NCBI GenBank assembly: GCA_965153455.1
Contig: OZ234495.1
Location: forward strand, 9,606,875-9,670,874
DNA from: Sphagnum compactum
Lineage: Eukaryota > Bryophyta > Sphagnopsida > Sphagnales
DNA length: 64,000 bases
Direction of reading: 5' to 3'
Below the pieces are notes generated by a model that searched no databases, was not told the DNA's origin, and saw only the letters and a program-made list of their open reading frames with translations. The position numbers and the translations under genes were made by a program. This document shows, piece after piece, positions 1 to 11,940 of the stretch (position 1 is its first letter; every line of letters starts with the position of its first letter).

Positions 1-1300
1 GGAAGATCAATTTTTATTTCTTTTTATGTCATTAAGCTTTCAAATATTAATACACATGACCTAATAAATGTATTGACAATTTGTTTAATGAAATTTTGTA
101 TTCAAATGTCTATTATATTTTTAAAAAGTTTGATGGGCATAATAAAATGAAGGTCTAACATTCGTAATGGTATCATTCAAGAATGGGTTTGCTCGTTTTC
201 ATGTTCACATGGCCAATTTGGTGCAATTTGAACTAAATGTTCTCGCAATGCAATGAATTCAACTTGATGTTATGTTCATACAGATGGGATACAAATGCAA
301 TAACCTATTGTAAAATATATTAATTTTGTGAAATTTATATTCAATATGGTAATCAACATAAAAGTTACACTTGCAAGCAAAAAAATGGAAGTAATTTTCA
401 CTTACACAAAAATTTGTTGCAATGACATATGAAAAGTTTGTAAAAACATTAAAAACATGTTCTAAAACACCCTTGGATAATGCAAAAACAACATGTGAAG
501 AGGAAGTTTGTGTAACTTCATTTGCACCTACATGTGAAAAGGAAGTTCATGTAATTTCATTTGCATTTTATTTGAAAATGTAACCCAAATCTGCAACATA
601 GATCAAAAAGGACAATATAACAAAAAAAAGATTGTAAAAGATTATTTTGGATTTTTATTACATTTGTTACTTCATGATTATAATGGATTGGTGTATGACT
701 ATAACTAGACTTAATGATGTCATGTTAATCAAATTAAAATATCCAATAATAGATTGGATAAAATATAAATGTACTTTTGATTCCTTTTAAATAATTTGAG
801 TCTTTGTCTTAATTATAATTATAACTTAAAAGAATAAAAAAGAATGCATCAAATAGTGCAATTTTTTTCATGGACAAATAATGCATACATCTATGTCTGG
901 CAACGTTCATATAATGTATTTGATTAAATAATATATGATATATATATATTTTAAGGCTATAAAACCCATTCCAAAAGGGTTGCAAGGAAAATGAATCCTT
1001 TTTTACCATTTGGTTGATTTTTTTATTCACTAAACTTAGAATTTGTGGTCCCAAGCGTCAACAACATGTGCAAGAAATAATCATGCAAAGAAAATAAGTG
1101 CATCAATAAATCTTTAATTTAAAAAAAAAATGATAATTAATAACTGGCTATAGTTTTTTAAATGATAGGAAACATAGACTAAGTGTTAATTTTTTATATG
1201 CAACCATCTAATTGTCATGTGTGAAGAAACAATGATACACACAAAATGTATTGCTCAAATCACATGTGAATAACATCTTGATATTTGGTAGGTGCAACCA
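1..1300. other. AT-rich intergenic DNA, no gene seen
   Basis: Strongly AT-rich sequence with short open frames only. None resembles a protein family I recognise and none shows paired splice signals. No structured RNA or intact mobile element was seen. Confidence 0.6.
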
Positions 1301-1321
1301 TGTAGGTGAGGTTTAATAGAT

Positions 1322-1404
1322 ACTTCCTTCAATTTACTAAGTGGGGGTGGGGGGAGGGGGGATTCAAAAGTAAGTATGTGAGACTAGGTGGGGGGTGGGG
1401 GGAA
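1322..1404 (+). repeat. G-run cluster (G-quadruplex candidate)
   Basis: Two clusters of G-runs of five or six separated by single T or A residues, at about 1342-1361 and 1390-1403, lie about 40 bases apart. Several runs of at least three G within a short span fit the usual intramolecular G-quadruplex pattern. Function is not implied. Confidence 0.5.
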
Positions 1405-1530
1405 AAGAAGTTCAAACCAAAAAAAGAAGTGGGTCATGGTTGAGCAAGAGAGAAAAAAATCAACCTGTGCTACCCAGCCTGGTTAACCTGGGGATGAAAA
1501 AGTGAAATCCATCAGTGCACCATCCATCCG

Positions 1531-1568
1531 GATTGGTGTACTGGTGGGTGCTGGTTCACTCTGGCCAC
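1531..1568 (+). repeat. Dispersed inverted-repeat family, copy 1 (+)
   Basis: Contains the family core, a GGTGTACTGGTGGG stretch followed by TGCTGGTTCACTCTGGCC. It matches the core of the minus-strand copy at 6806-6850. The flank to the left is not clearly alignable with the longer copies, so only the core is annotated. Confidence 0.55.
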
Positions 1569-1569
1569 A

Positions 1570-3900
1570 TGGTTCATGTTCAGAATCGCGCCCTTCACTC
1601 TGGCCGTGTTTTTGGGGTCATGTGCATAAATTCTGTTCCTTGAAACAGAGGTACAATGTACAATCCTATTCCTTGATCTTGGTCTTAAAGGAATTCTCTG
1701 TTTAAAAGATGCTCATTGCTGATCCTGTTCCTCGTAGTGAGCTGGACCTGCAACAAATGAGGCTGCAAAAAACGGAGCCCAGTTGGTAGATTGTTGCAAA
1801 CTGCACTTCTTTTTGGCCTTGCGTACCAAGCCAAGGATATTGTGTTTAGATTCATTATAGAGTATAGTAGCTTAAGGGATTTTGCCCCCTGTGTAGTAGG
1901 TTTATTTTGATATGAGGATTTTTGAAAGATGATGTTTTGGCTTTTGTTGAAACTTGAGATTTGTTATAGAGTTATGATATCTTGAAGGATTATGTTCACT
2001 TTTAGAGGATTTTTTGAAGATTATATTTTTGCAAGGTGAAATAATTGAATTTCCATAATTCTGCTTGTGCCTTCAGATACTTTTTAATGTAAATGACAGG
2101 GCCACAGTGTGACACACTTCTTTTTTTTCCTTGGATAATCTTGTCATCATGATGCTGCAACCTTATTGTCAATCAAGAAGCTAAGTAATGGGATTAACAC
2201 ACTATTGCAGAAACGCTCTAACTGATGTAAAGAATATAAAAGAACCTGGTGGTGGTAGCCCAGTGGATGGTTCTTGCAGTATTCACTTTTTTCTCAAGGA
2301 CAAAGTGATGGCCTGGCCATATCGGTAATGAGTTCTACTGATTTTGCCCACCTTTGATTCACATGTGAAATGTGTTCTACTACACCGGTTCACTTTACAA
2401 GTGAAACACCAAAAGTGCAACCAGCAGATGGCTGCCTGGTCCCACCTACGAAAAACCCTGAAATAGTGCCTAAAGAGGACACCCAAACCCATTCCTACAA
2501 GTGAACCCACAATACTTTCAGGGATAGCAAGGAGCCTCCTTCCACTATGGCAAATTCAAGGGTGGAACCCAATTCCAATATGGCAGAGGGGGAAGATGAT
2601 GCAAACTCACCATACGTTATTGCACCAAACATCTCATTGCATAAGGGCTCTGTCCTTTTTTTATGGCAGGTTCAAACAAAATCATGATTAAAAATTTAAC
2701 ATGGTTAGGTAATTTGACTCCAAAATAAATTTGATTAAAAAAATTAAACCTCCATCCAAAGAATACAGCACGGTCTCCAGCTGTCACCCACACAATGGTT
2801 CCAAGTTCAAGTGAAGATGTCAGTTCCTATGTGCAGAGCCAATAGAACACCACAATAAGAAGCAAGAATGGGGAAGGAAGATGAAATGCTCTTTTTCAAA
2901 TACGGAGAAGGCGGCATTTTGTTCTTTTCAGGAAGGGGCTTCTTCCCCAGCCAGGGTGAACCAGCACATATACTCGTACCTTCCTTTTCTTGAGTGAGGC
3001 CACTTAGAGCATCTCCAGGGGTGCTCAGTATGTGGCCCTGCACTGAAAATCTTAGATGAGGTGCAGCAGTTGTGCCAGTGAATCCCATTGGAAGACTGCT
3101 CTGAGAGTGGGAAAATGCACACCTTTCAGAGGCCCTGCCTGTTGGAGCCTTGGAAGAGTCTAATTGTCAAATGGTATTCTTTGACTGATCCCTGTTTCTA
3201 ATTGGCTAGATCGTTTGGTTGGTTCACATAGGTTGCAATTTGTAGTCTCCCACCTATTTGCAGTCCTAGTTTTAGATTTATGGGTGGGGTTGGAAATAAG
3301 TAACTAAAACTTGGAAGTGAGAAATATTTTAGCAGGGTCAGATACTGGGCACCTCCAGAGGCTATATTTAATCCAGAAATTGTTAAACTTCCACTCCAAT
3401 TTGGACTCCAAGACCCTGATTTAGTCTTAGAATGGGACAGTTATAAAGTTTAGAAGTATTTGGGGTTTCCTTAAGATGGCACCAGTATAGGTGCTGTTCA
3501 TCCAAAGCCCCCTCCCCCTCCCCAACAAAGACACCACGCTAGGGGAACAATGTTCTTGTGGGGCCACCCCAGGAAATTTGGCACCTTGAGGGTGAAGCCA
3601 AGTGTCTGCTAGTACCTAGAACCCACACCACCATTTCACAAAGAGTGCTACATCCAACAATGAGAAAACACATACATTTGGCTTCTGATTACAGGCGATC
3701 ACAGGCTATATATAAGAAGTGAACTTACAGAAATAAGCTTTGAACATGTGAGCTCAAAACTGGGTGTCACAACTGTCAAGGGATTTTTCGCAGGTTTCAG
3801 TAATGTCAAAAGCATAACCTGCTCACAACCATTGCATTCCTACTGCTCTTGTAGCCATTGTCACTGGTATTATATACTTGGCCTTGCTACATAGCTTCAA
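1570..3900. other. Intergenic region 3' of the QRT3-like gene
   Basis: No coding exon could be assigned. Short open frames at 2283-2510 and 2807-3122 have no recognisable domain. There is a local palindromic patch near 2360-2425 (TTCACATGTGAA and TTCACTTTACAAGTGAA). The part next to 3937 presumably includes the 3' UTR of the QRT3-like gene. Confidence 0.5.
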
Positions 3901-3936
3901 AGAGCTCTGCAGTTGCACCCATCCGTCATCAACTAA

Positions 3937-6213
3937 CTAAGCAACTTCCATGATGGAATCAGGAGTGGAGAAGTAAGCCCTATGGCCACTATTACTCAGT
4001 GAAAGAGAGTCACTGCTCTGATCGACAAGCACAGAGACAGTGCCTGTTACCCGTGCATCTGTATCCACAATCACTGTATTGTCCTTCACACTTCTCAATA
4101 CATGTCTTGGGAAATCTTTCCCTGGAACATACATTGAGTACTGTGCATTCTGAATGAAATCTCTAAACAACAGCCTTTCTGACAGATCAAGCTTCCACGT
4201 CCATGAACTAGTTCTGGACAGGGTGGCACGAGCCACAGTTGATTTTAAAACCATCCCATATGCAGTGTTCTGATCTATAACAGTATCATAAACTGAAGTG
4301 AACCGACCAGCACTTTCATCAAGCTCCACAGTAGGGGTGCCTTTTGAGCTACCCTCAAACATGTTGCCTGTGATGGTCAGAAAATAAATGGAGTGACTTT
4401 TCTTTGTTGATCGCAGTAAAATGTTGCCATCTCCCAGAAAGAAACTGTCTGCTATTTCAAGCCCCAAAGGGTCCTCAGCAATGATCCCTGTGAAATCCAA
4501 GTAACATCCAAGGATACGTGTCTGGGTATAACCTGGTAACTGAAGGTAGATCCCAACACCCCCAAAAGCTGTTGCCTTGTTATACGCATGTACCCCTGTG
4601 ATCAGATTTGCTTGACCACTGATAGAAATTCCATATGCTGCTGAGAAAATTACTACATCTGAAACCAGGTTGTCGTTGCTAATGAGATTGATTCCAATGC
4701 CTGAAAAACTCGACTCCCGAGGGTCCCCACCTGATGTGATGTATTGTCCAAAGAAAGAATCATGAATATACGTCTCATGGCCACCTTCCACAAGGATACC
4801 ATCTGTACCAAAGTGTGTTACATATACGTTCTCTACCATGACACGTATGGAGTCAACTACCAGAATGCCTCCACCTCGGAAGTTTGCATCCAGTAGGAGG
4901 TCCCTGATGGTGATTTTCTCAAATGCCAAGTACTCATTGGATGCGGTCAATGTGTGACCTCTACGATCACGCAGTGATGCTTTTGTCTTATTTGCTCTCA
5001 AACTTTGAGAGTAGGCGGTCCACAATTCAATCAGATACCCATCTTTTGGAAATCTATCTGAAGCCCGTATTGAGCCACCATGAATCTGCATTAAACCAGG
5101 TCCAGAAATGCAACAACTCCATAAGGAAACACACTACACCTTAATACATATTTGCACCTCAGACACACTGGGCATCACATGTATAGATAATAGGACCCAT
5201 GTCTAGTGGTCTGTCAAGGACCCAGGGTACAATTGTTATCCTAGACATTTGCAAAAAAAGAGCCAGGACATCATATGAAGCCAGTGGCAACATGAAGAAT
5301 AACAGAAATTTGAACGTAATGATAATTGGTGAGGAACAGTACCACTAGGTTGCCCCCACCTTTGCTGGGGAATTGAAGAGGGGAGCTGATAAGGTAGTCA
5401 CCTCCTTCTAGGTGAATCTCTACCCCTCCAAGATCAGGTATGCCAGGAAGAAGCTCACGATGTGTTGGGACATTGAAGGCCTGATTGATGGTTGCTTGCA
5501 ATGCTCTGGTGCTGTCATAATAACCTGTGGGATCCGCATTGTTGTCTGTCACATAGAACACCCGAGAATTGGAGGCTTTACCAACAACTTCCTGCCAGGA
5601 GACACACATGGCAAACACAACAAGCTGAAACCCTTTGCTGCTCAAAACATGGCAGAACTAAGCAGCATGGTGGTGCAAGGAAGCAGCCAACAAGCAAGTG
5701 TGCTCTCCTCAAAAAGCACTGTCATCAGACTCCTAAAATTTTTCAAGTCTCGGCTGCCATTTCTTGTCCATACCCCTTTTCCTGAGATCAGGACTACCAT
5801 AAAGAGCTGATGCATTAGGGTTTGAAGATTTGTCAACATCACAGAGCCTCTACCTCACACCAAAGGTAGCTCCTTCTCTTTTCAGAGAGGATTTCTTTTT
5901 GTCTTCCTGAGAGGGTCAAGAATAAACTAACCTTCTTCCGAAACTGACCATCCTGTATGGCCTGAGCTTTGGTTTCCTCCCAAAGAGAGGATTGCAGAGC
6001 ATGTGCACTCTCGCTGCCGGGATGCACATGCTTAGCATAGCGAGCTGAAAAGCGGGGAGACTTTCTGGCTGCCGTCAATTCAGCTGCTGCTGGTGTCCGT
6101 GACCTAAAAAGCTCAGATAATCGGTGGCCAGATACAGGAACAACAAACAACGGCAGGCTCGCAGCAAGAACCCCTAGCAACACAACTACACATATCAACG
6201 AGTGACCTCTCAT
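3937..6213 (-). CDS. QRT3: QRT3-like secreted pectin lyase-fold polygalacturonase
   Basis: Three-exon gene: exon 1 6213-5932, exon 2 5591-5346, exon 3 5085-3937. All three join in phase 0 with GT donors and CAG acceptors, giving 558 aa. Residues 1-29 form a signal peptide (hydrophobic VVVLLGVLAASLPLFVV), so the product is secreted. Residues ~115-540 match the QUARTET3 family: ADPTGYYDSTRALQATI, then LEGGDYLISSPLQFPS, INLISNDN and the repetitive Gly/Asn/Ser rungs of a right-handed parallel beta-helix. In Arabidopsis, QRT3 degrades pectin of the pollen mother cell wall so that tetrads separate; in other plants relatives act in wall loosening. The exon 2/3 junction restores NLIHGGSIRAS, exactly as the family requires. 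Start: the first ATG, directly before the signal peptide. Fold and family are clear; the substrate is inferred. Confidence 0.9.
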
Positions 6214-6800
6214 AGTGAACAGCTAACAACCCTGCGCCGCAGTGCACACAAAAAAGGTCATGAGAAATGAAACCCGAAACAGCAAAGCCAAGTCTTCAAA
6301 TGCATCTTCTCTGTCCGACATACATCGTACTGACAACAACACCCTTGGGCTTTGAACTCCAAAAATTCCTTGCAACAAAAAAAAAAAAAAAACTATACAA
6401 TTGTTTTACGAATTAATCTCGAAGCCACAACAGAAGAAGAAGAAGAAGAAGAAAGACACATATTCGAGGAGATTGTACTACAATTACAAAATCAACCTCG
6501 ACCTTAGACGAAACCTAAAGCAAGTAGCTTTGCAATTGTGCATTCAAAATTTATTTTATGTTTGTGGATTTTTGTAAGCGATGATGATAGTAGAGAGCAG
6601 GGGGGGGTTGTACCTTGCAAATTGGATTACAAAGATGAGTCCAGTTGGTGGTGCAGCATGTGAGGAGGAGGAGGAAGGCTGGTGCAGCAAGAGAGAAGGC
6701 GCGATTGCACTGAGAGTGAAGCAGCTGCTGCTGACGACAAAAGAGTCGTGAGAAATGCTCGGGAACTTGTAGTTTCCGGCTGGTTTACAAGGGTAGAAAT
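6214..6800. other. Upstream region of the QRT3-like gene
   Basis: This should hold the 5' UTR and promoter. It contains an A-run near 6380 and a GAA/AGA trinucleotide run at about 6433-6452. No TATA box could be assigned with confidence. Short open frames around 6556-6894 have no family resemblance. Confidence 0.45.
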
Positions 6801-6805
6801 TTGTG

Positions 6806-6970
6806 CCAGGCTGAACCAGCACCCACCAGTGTACCATCCACTGGACATCCATTATAACTCACTCAGGAACTTTAACTCGGTCAGTTGTGGATGAACTTCA
6901 ACTGAGTTAATATCTGGTTTCACCTTAGTAATCCATTCTGTCACAAGTAGGTCCTCTATATAGGGGCATA
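6806..6970 (-). repeat. Dispersed inverted-repeat family, copy 2 (-)
   Basis: Read on the minus strand, this runs from ATATAGAGGACC through AAGGTGAAACC, AACTCAGTTGAAGTTCATCC and CCAGTGGATGGTACACTGG to GGTGGGTGCTGGTTCA. It is one of the longest copies and aligns over about 150 bases with the plus-strand copy at 60690-60822. Confidence 0.65.
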
Positions 6971-7640
6971 GGTCAAAAAATCAGGTGACTAACTGGTAAT
7001 TAAGCATCATTCACACATGGAGGTAAGTTGGCGTTAAATGGATGTTAAGAGCTACAATTCCAGATGACTATTCACACCTAAAATGTTATGTAACACAAAT
7101 GCTAAATGTGGCATCCCATGTGGCATCGAATGTTATCTCAAAGTTAAGAGAAATGTTTGTTACCATCAAATCTCCCTAAAACGTAGATTTACAATGAAAA
7201 ATGTAATGTTATGTATTTGGCACAAAAATGGGTGATTAACTCAATGTTAACTATAACTACACCATCACTTCCCTGCCATCGTTTCCCTACCATCTCTTGC
7301 CCCCTTGCCCTTGCTTTCTTCAAAGAACACAACACAAGAGTAGTAGCTTTCCTGTAACACTCAATTGTGTCATAAAAAATTCTCTGCAACACTCCAACAT
7401 CGTTGTCATCTTTGCATAATTTCATAGTGACAAACTGGTGTTCTAGCACCAAATTGTGGCCATGTGAAACAAGTAGCTCTCACACAAAAGCTTCAAGATC
7501 ACCATGGATAGCTGTAGTGACCAAGCCAATGAAGGAGGTAAGAATCCAAAGACTCAATTGCGTTGCTGCATGTTTTGAATGCCTATTTTCCTAATTCACA
7601 AAAAACAACACAAGAAAATGTGTTAAAGAATCTGAAATTT
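6971..7640. other. Intergenic, nothing assigned
   Basis: An open frame at 7452-7189 (minus) and one at 7403-7594 (plus) overlap antisense. Neither shows a recognisable domain. They may belong to the decayed Harbinger element that begins nearby. Confidence 0.4.
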
Positions 7641-7731
7641 TTATCTCCATGTAAATTTACCTCTCAACATTTTTGACAAAGGATGTCCATAAAAAACAAA
7701 AAAAGAAAAAAAAAAGAAGGCAAGTTCAAAT

Positions 7732-8285
7732 ATGTCCCTTGAAATGCATTCAAGGAAACCATGGCAACCAAATTGGGAGCATGGTGAAGTATCAACAGTC
7801 ATCAAGACAAAATGGGATGAACATATCGCAACATTTAACAAGGTTGACCCATGGGACCAATTTCAAATAGTAGTAACAAAATGGAAAAAGGTCTCTATGA
7901 TCGTCATGAATGCTAGTTATTTTCAACACATGAAAAATGGCCCTACCTGCAAAGACAAATGGGGAGCCATCTCTAGAGAATTCAAGAAGATTTTTTATCA
8001 CATATTAGGAACAAAGTAGAATGAAGAATTATTGGGCAATGAGCCCACAAGACAAGGTTGCACATCATTTGCCATGACTTTTTAACAATAGCCACTACGA
8101 CATGATCTTGGAGTTCATGGGAAAGAGGCTAGTATTCAACCCTCTACATATTTGTGATCTCATCCAAGATGTAGACAACATTGTTGGGCTCACTACTAAT
8201 GAACCAATTGATCTCAGTGCTAGTGGTGTGAAATAACAAGCTTTCATTAATTATGAGGATGTTACAAAAACCAAGGATAGATGGG
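7732..8285 (+). pseudogene. Decayed Myb/SANT-like protein of a PIF/Harbinger element (N-terminal half)
   Basis: The frame from 7732 reads a trihelix/Myb-like domain with the order typical of the accessory ORF of plant PIF/Harbinger elements: WDEHIATFNKVDPWDQF, then CKDKWGAISREFKKIF. It stops at 8019, but neighbouring frames continue the family pattern with LPRLFNNSHYDMI and FMGKRLVFNPLHICDLI up to about 8190. At least one frameshift and several stops have therefore accumulated. In active elements this DNA-binding protein helps the transposase reach the element ends. The copia element at 8286 interrupts this remnant, and its C-terminal half resumes at about 13373. The domain match is good; the exact boundaries are uncertain. 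Confidence 0.65.
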
Positions 8286-8290
8286 CATTC

Positions 8291-8501
8291 TGAAAAGATT
8301 GGGGGGGGAGAGCTTGAGCTCTTGCAAAACACACACACACCAAGAAGGCAACAAGTCCTGCAAAAAAACAGTGGCGAAGATCCGTCGCGCGCGCGTCAAT
8401 CGATGTGGATGTAGAACGGTCACTAAGCGTGCCAATCGATGTAGAACGGTCACTGACGCACATCATGAGTGTCAGCTCTAGTTGAGCTTGACATCTCAAC
8501 A
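8291..8501 (-). repeat. 3' LTR of the copia element
   Basis: 211 bp, TG...CA on the plus strand as written. It contains a G8 run and two internal near-copies of GATGTAGAACGGTCACT. Aligned by eye to the right LTR it has the same length, no indels and about 9 differences, all of them transitions (roughly 96% identity). Confidence 0.93.
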
Positions 8502-8512
8502 CTCCCCCTCAA
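8502..8512 (-). promoter_or_regulatory. Polypurine tract
   Basis: On the minus strand TTGAGGGGGAG lies directly before the TGTTGAG start of the 3' LTR. This is the standard position of the plus-strand primer of an LTR element. Confidence 0.8.
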
Positions 8513-11500
8513 GCTCAACTCCAACTCCATCACTCCAAGCATGCTGTGGAATCGGCGATGCTTCTCAGCTCCCAAGACCTTGGTGAAGATGTCAGCAACC
8601 TGATCCTCTATGCTGACATAAATAAGATCAATCTCACCTGCTAAAACCTTTTCCCTGATGAAGTGATAATGAACCTCAATATGTTTCGTCCGTGCATGAA
8701 ACACTGAGTTCCTAGCCAGCTAAATACTGCTAAGGTTATCACAATATATGACAACCTGTCTGTCCACATGCATCCCCAAATCTCCAAGTAGCTTGCGGAG
8801 CCAAGCTACTTCACATGCTGCCATCGCAGCACCCCTATATTCTGCCTCTGTGCTCGACAAGGCAACTGTCGGCTGCTTCTTGCTACTCCACGTAACAGCA
8901 ACACTCCCAAAAGAGAACATAAAACCGCTAGTAGATCTCCTGTCTGAGATGCTACCAGCCCAATCAGCATCTATGTATCCATGCACCTGCAACTCTGTGC
9001 TAGCCTCATAAAAGAGACCATAATCTGCTGTGGCACTCACATAGCGTAGTGTGTGCCTCACACCATCCAAATGTGATTTCCGAGGAACCTGCATAAACTG
9101 GCTCTCCAACCCAACTGTGTAGTTTAAGTCCGGCCTGGTGATCGTCATGTAGATAAGATTGCCCACTATCTTCCTGTACATAGTGGCATCCTCTAAAACC
9201 TCACCTGCATCTGCACTCAGCTTGCCATTCTGATTCAGTGGTACAGAAATGGGCTTACAACCAACCATACCATATTTGGACAACATGTCCAATGCATACT
9301 GTCGCTGTAACAACCATATACCCTCAGGCGTCCTGATGACCTCAATGCCTAGGAAGAATTTGAGTTCACCCAAATCCTTCATGTCAAACTTCTACTTAAG
9401 GAGACTTTTTAAATGCTCAACTTCCTTTTCATTGTCACCCCCAACAATCAAATCATCCACATAGATAGTGATGACCACAATACCCTCATCACTCTTATGC
9501 ACATAGAGTGAATGATCTGCATTTGACATATGAAAGCCAATGGTGACAAGATACTCTGCAATTTTGTCATGCCATGCTCTCGATGCCTATTTCAGTCCAT
9601 ATAAGGCTTTACGCAGCCTGCACACATAATTTGGGTGACTCATATCATCATATCCAGGTGGCTGGTCCAAATACACCTCTTCTTGCAACTCGCCATGCAA
9701 GAAGGCATTCTTTACATCCATTTGATGTAACACCCAACCTCTTGATGCAGCCACTGCAATCACAGCTCTCACTGTTGCCATCTTTGCAATAGGAGCAAAT
9801 GTCTCCTCATAATCAATGCCATGTGTCTGGGCATATCCTTTGGCTACTAATCTAGCCTTATACCTGCTTATGCTTCCATCCGAGTTGTGCTTCACTTTGT
9901 ACACCCACTTACATCTAATAGCCTTTTTCCCTTCAGGCAAAGGCACCAACTCCCATGTCCTGTTTGCATCCAATGCAGCCATCTCCTCATCCATGGCTTT
10001 ATCCCAAAGTGCATGCCCAATGGCATCCTCAAAACAAATGGGTTCAACACCTGCACAACCTTTGCCATATATGCATAATGGCGAGCTACATAACCATCAT
10101 ATATCAATCTCTGGACTGGTCGTCTTTCCCTAATAGACCTGCGTGGACCTGGATCTGTCCGTGGTGTCCTATTTGTTGCATTAGTTCTTTTCACACCAGG
10201 TGTTCTGTTAGTTGGAATCCCAAACTCCTCATCAAGGCTCTGCTCAGAGCCACTAGTCTCTCCATCTACATGTGAATATCCTGCAGAAATGTCAGGCATA
10301 CCAAGGGCCTCACCAACCTTCTCTTTTCCTTTATATGATGCATCACCTGTATTTGTAGGACTACTATTATGAGGCAGCCTACCACTCCATGGTCTATTAA
10401 TAGACCCACTAGAAGGGGACTCTCGTGGTCCACTCAATGTTTGTGATTGCTGACCTGCATTTTTTGTAACCACATGCTCGTCTGCATCAGCCCCAATAGT
10501 GTCTTTTACATTAGCATACCAGCTGCTCATTTCATCAAACACAACATCCCTACTCACCCTCATTTCACGTGTGATAGGGTTATAACATCTGTACCCTTTC
10601 TGCTCAAGTGAGTATCCAATGAAAATACATTTTTCAGCCTTCGGATCCAATTTAGTCCGTAGCTCATCTGGTACATGTACATATGCAATGCACCCAAACA
10701 CTTTCAAGTGCGACAAATCTGGTTTTCTGCCACTGTATTTCTCCTCTGGAGTCATACCATGGACTGCTGCTGTGGGGGTCCTGTTCATGATGTAAACTGC
10801 AGTCGCAACTGCTTCAGCCCAATAATGATGTGGCATGCTCTTGTCAGCCATTAATGCACGAGCAACCTCTGCAATGTGCCTATTCTTTCTCTCAGCAACT
10901 CCATTTTGCTGCGGAGTATACCTGCATGTAAATTGCCTCTGAATTCCATGCATTTTCAGATATGTAATAAACTCATTGGAGAAATATTCTCCCCCTCCAT
11001 CTGACCTTAGGCACTTAACTTGCAACCATGTTTGCTTTTCAGCCAACATTCTGAAATTCTGAAAGTGAGTAAACACTTCACTTTTTTCCTTCATGAAGTA
11101 CACCCACACTTTCCTTGTGTGGTCATCAATGAATGATACATAGTAGGGACATCCTCCCATTGACTTCGTCTTGGTTGGCCCCCCATACATCTGAATGCAC
11201 TACATCAAGTGCTCTCTTACTTACATTCTTGTCATGCGGAAACACATTCCTTGTTTGCTTCCCAAATTGACATGCTTCACATATCTTATGCATTCCATCC
11301 ACCTTAAACTTTGGCAAACCATTGACAATTTCTAAATTCTGCATAGACTTCAATCGTTGCTCATTTACATGACCGATACGTTTATTCCATATGTCCATAT
11401 CAGCCACAACTCCTGCACCTTGTGCAAACATAGCAGCTTCCACCTCAAGCATGCTTACATCCAAAGTAAACATTCTGCCCGCTCTTTTGCCCTTAGCAAC

Positions 11501-11940
11501 TAAACGACATTTGTCCTTGAAGTCTTCGACATAGCAGCCATCAAGGTTGAACCGAACTTGCAAACCCTGCTCAGTCATTTGCCCAACAAAAACCAAGTTC
11601 TTTGTGATATTGGGCACATGAAGTACATCAGACAAGTACTTTATCTTGCCATCTTGCATAGCTAATGGCACATTCCCGATATGAGCAATGGGATGGGCTG
11701 TGTCATCTCCCGTCTCTACATAACCTGGTTTTTCCAGATTTTTGACATCCCTAAACCACTCACCATGATAGGTTATGTGGTTAGAGGCTCCTGAATCCAC
11801 ATACCATACATTATCAACATTTGTGGATACGTTTGCAGCCACTGTATTTAGCATGTGCTGCACAACAAATAGATGCTCATACCTATCTTCAGCCTGCTTG
11901 CTTGAGGATGCATAATTATTCTGCTGTAGTCTTCCATTCC
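8513..11940 (-). pseudogene. copia pol: protease, integrase, reverse transcriptase, RNase H (broken)
   Basis: Read right to left. Protease has VWYVDSGASNHIT with the DSG active site (about 11800). The integrase zinc-binding part ends in KICEACQFGKQ; the core has HSD, SDGGGEY and NGVAERKNR (the D, D and E residues). The RT follows with [21 protein letters not shown] and a YVDDL catalytic box near 9460, then RNase H with DADWAGS and STEAEYRG, ending in QVADIFTK. Damage: one extra G in a six-G run near 11178 shifts the frame inside integrase; another one-base shift lies near 10040-10060; TAG stops occur at 9587-9589, 9392-9394 and 8720-8722. At least the first and last of these sit where the family has Gln, so CAG to TAG is likely. 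Non-functional. Confidence 0.92.

Noticed and set aside
5412-5810. Plus-strand 132-aa frame
   Set aside because: Antisense shadow of QRT3-like exon 2 and intron 1, with no domain.
8251-8502. Open frames in the left LTR (also 13120-13569 in the right LTR)
   Set aside because: Both LTRs give the same chance peptide, which overlaps GC-rich LTR sequence and the insertion boundary; not a gene.
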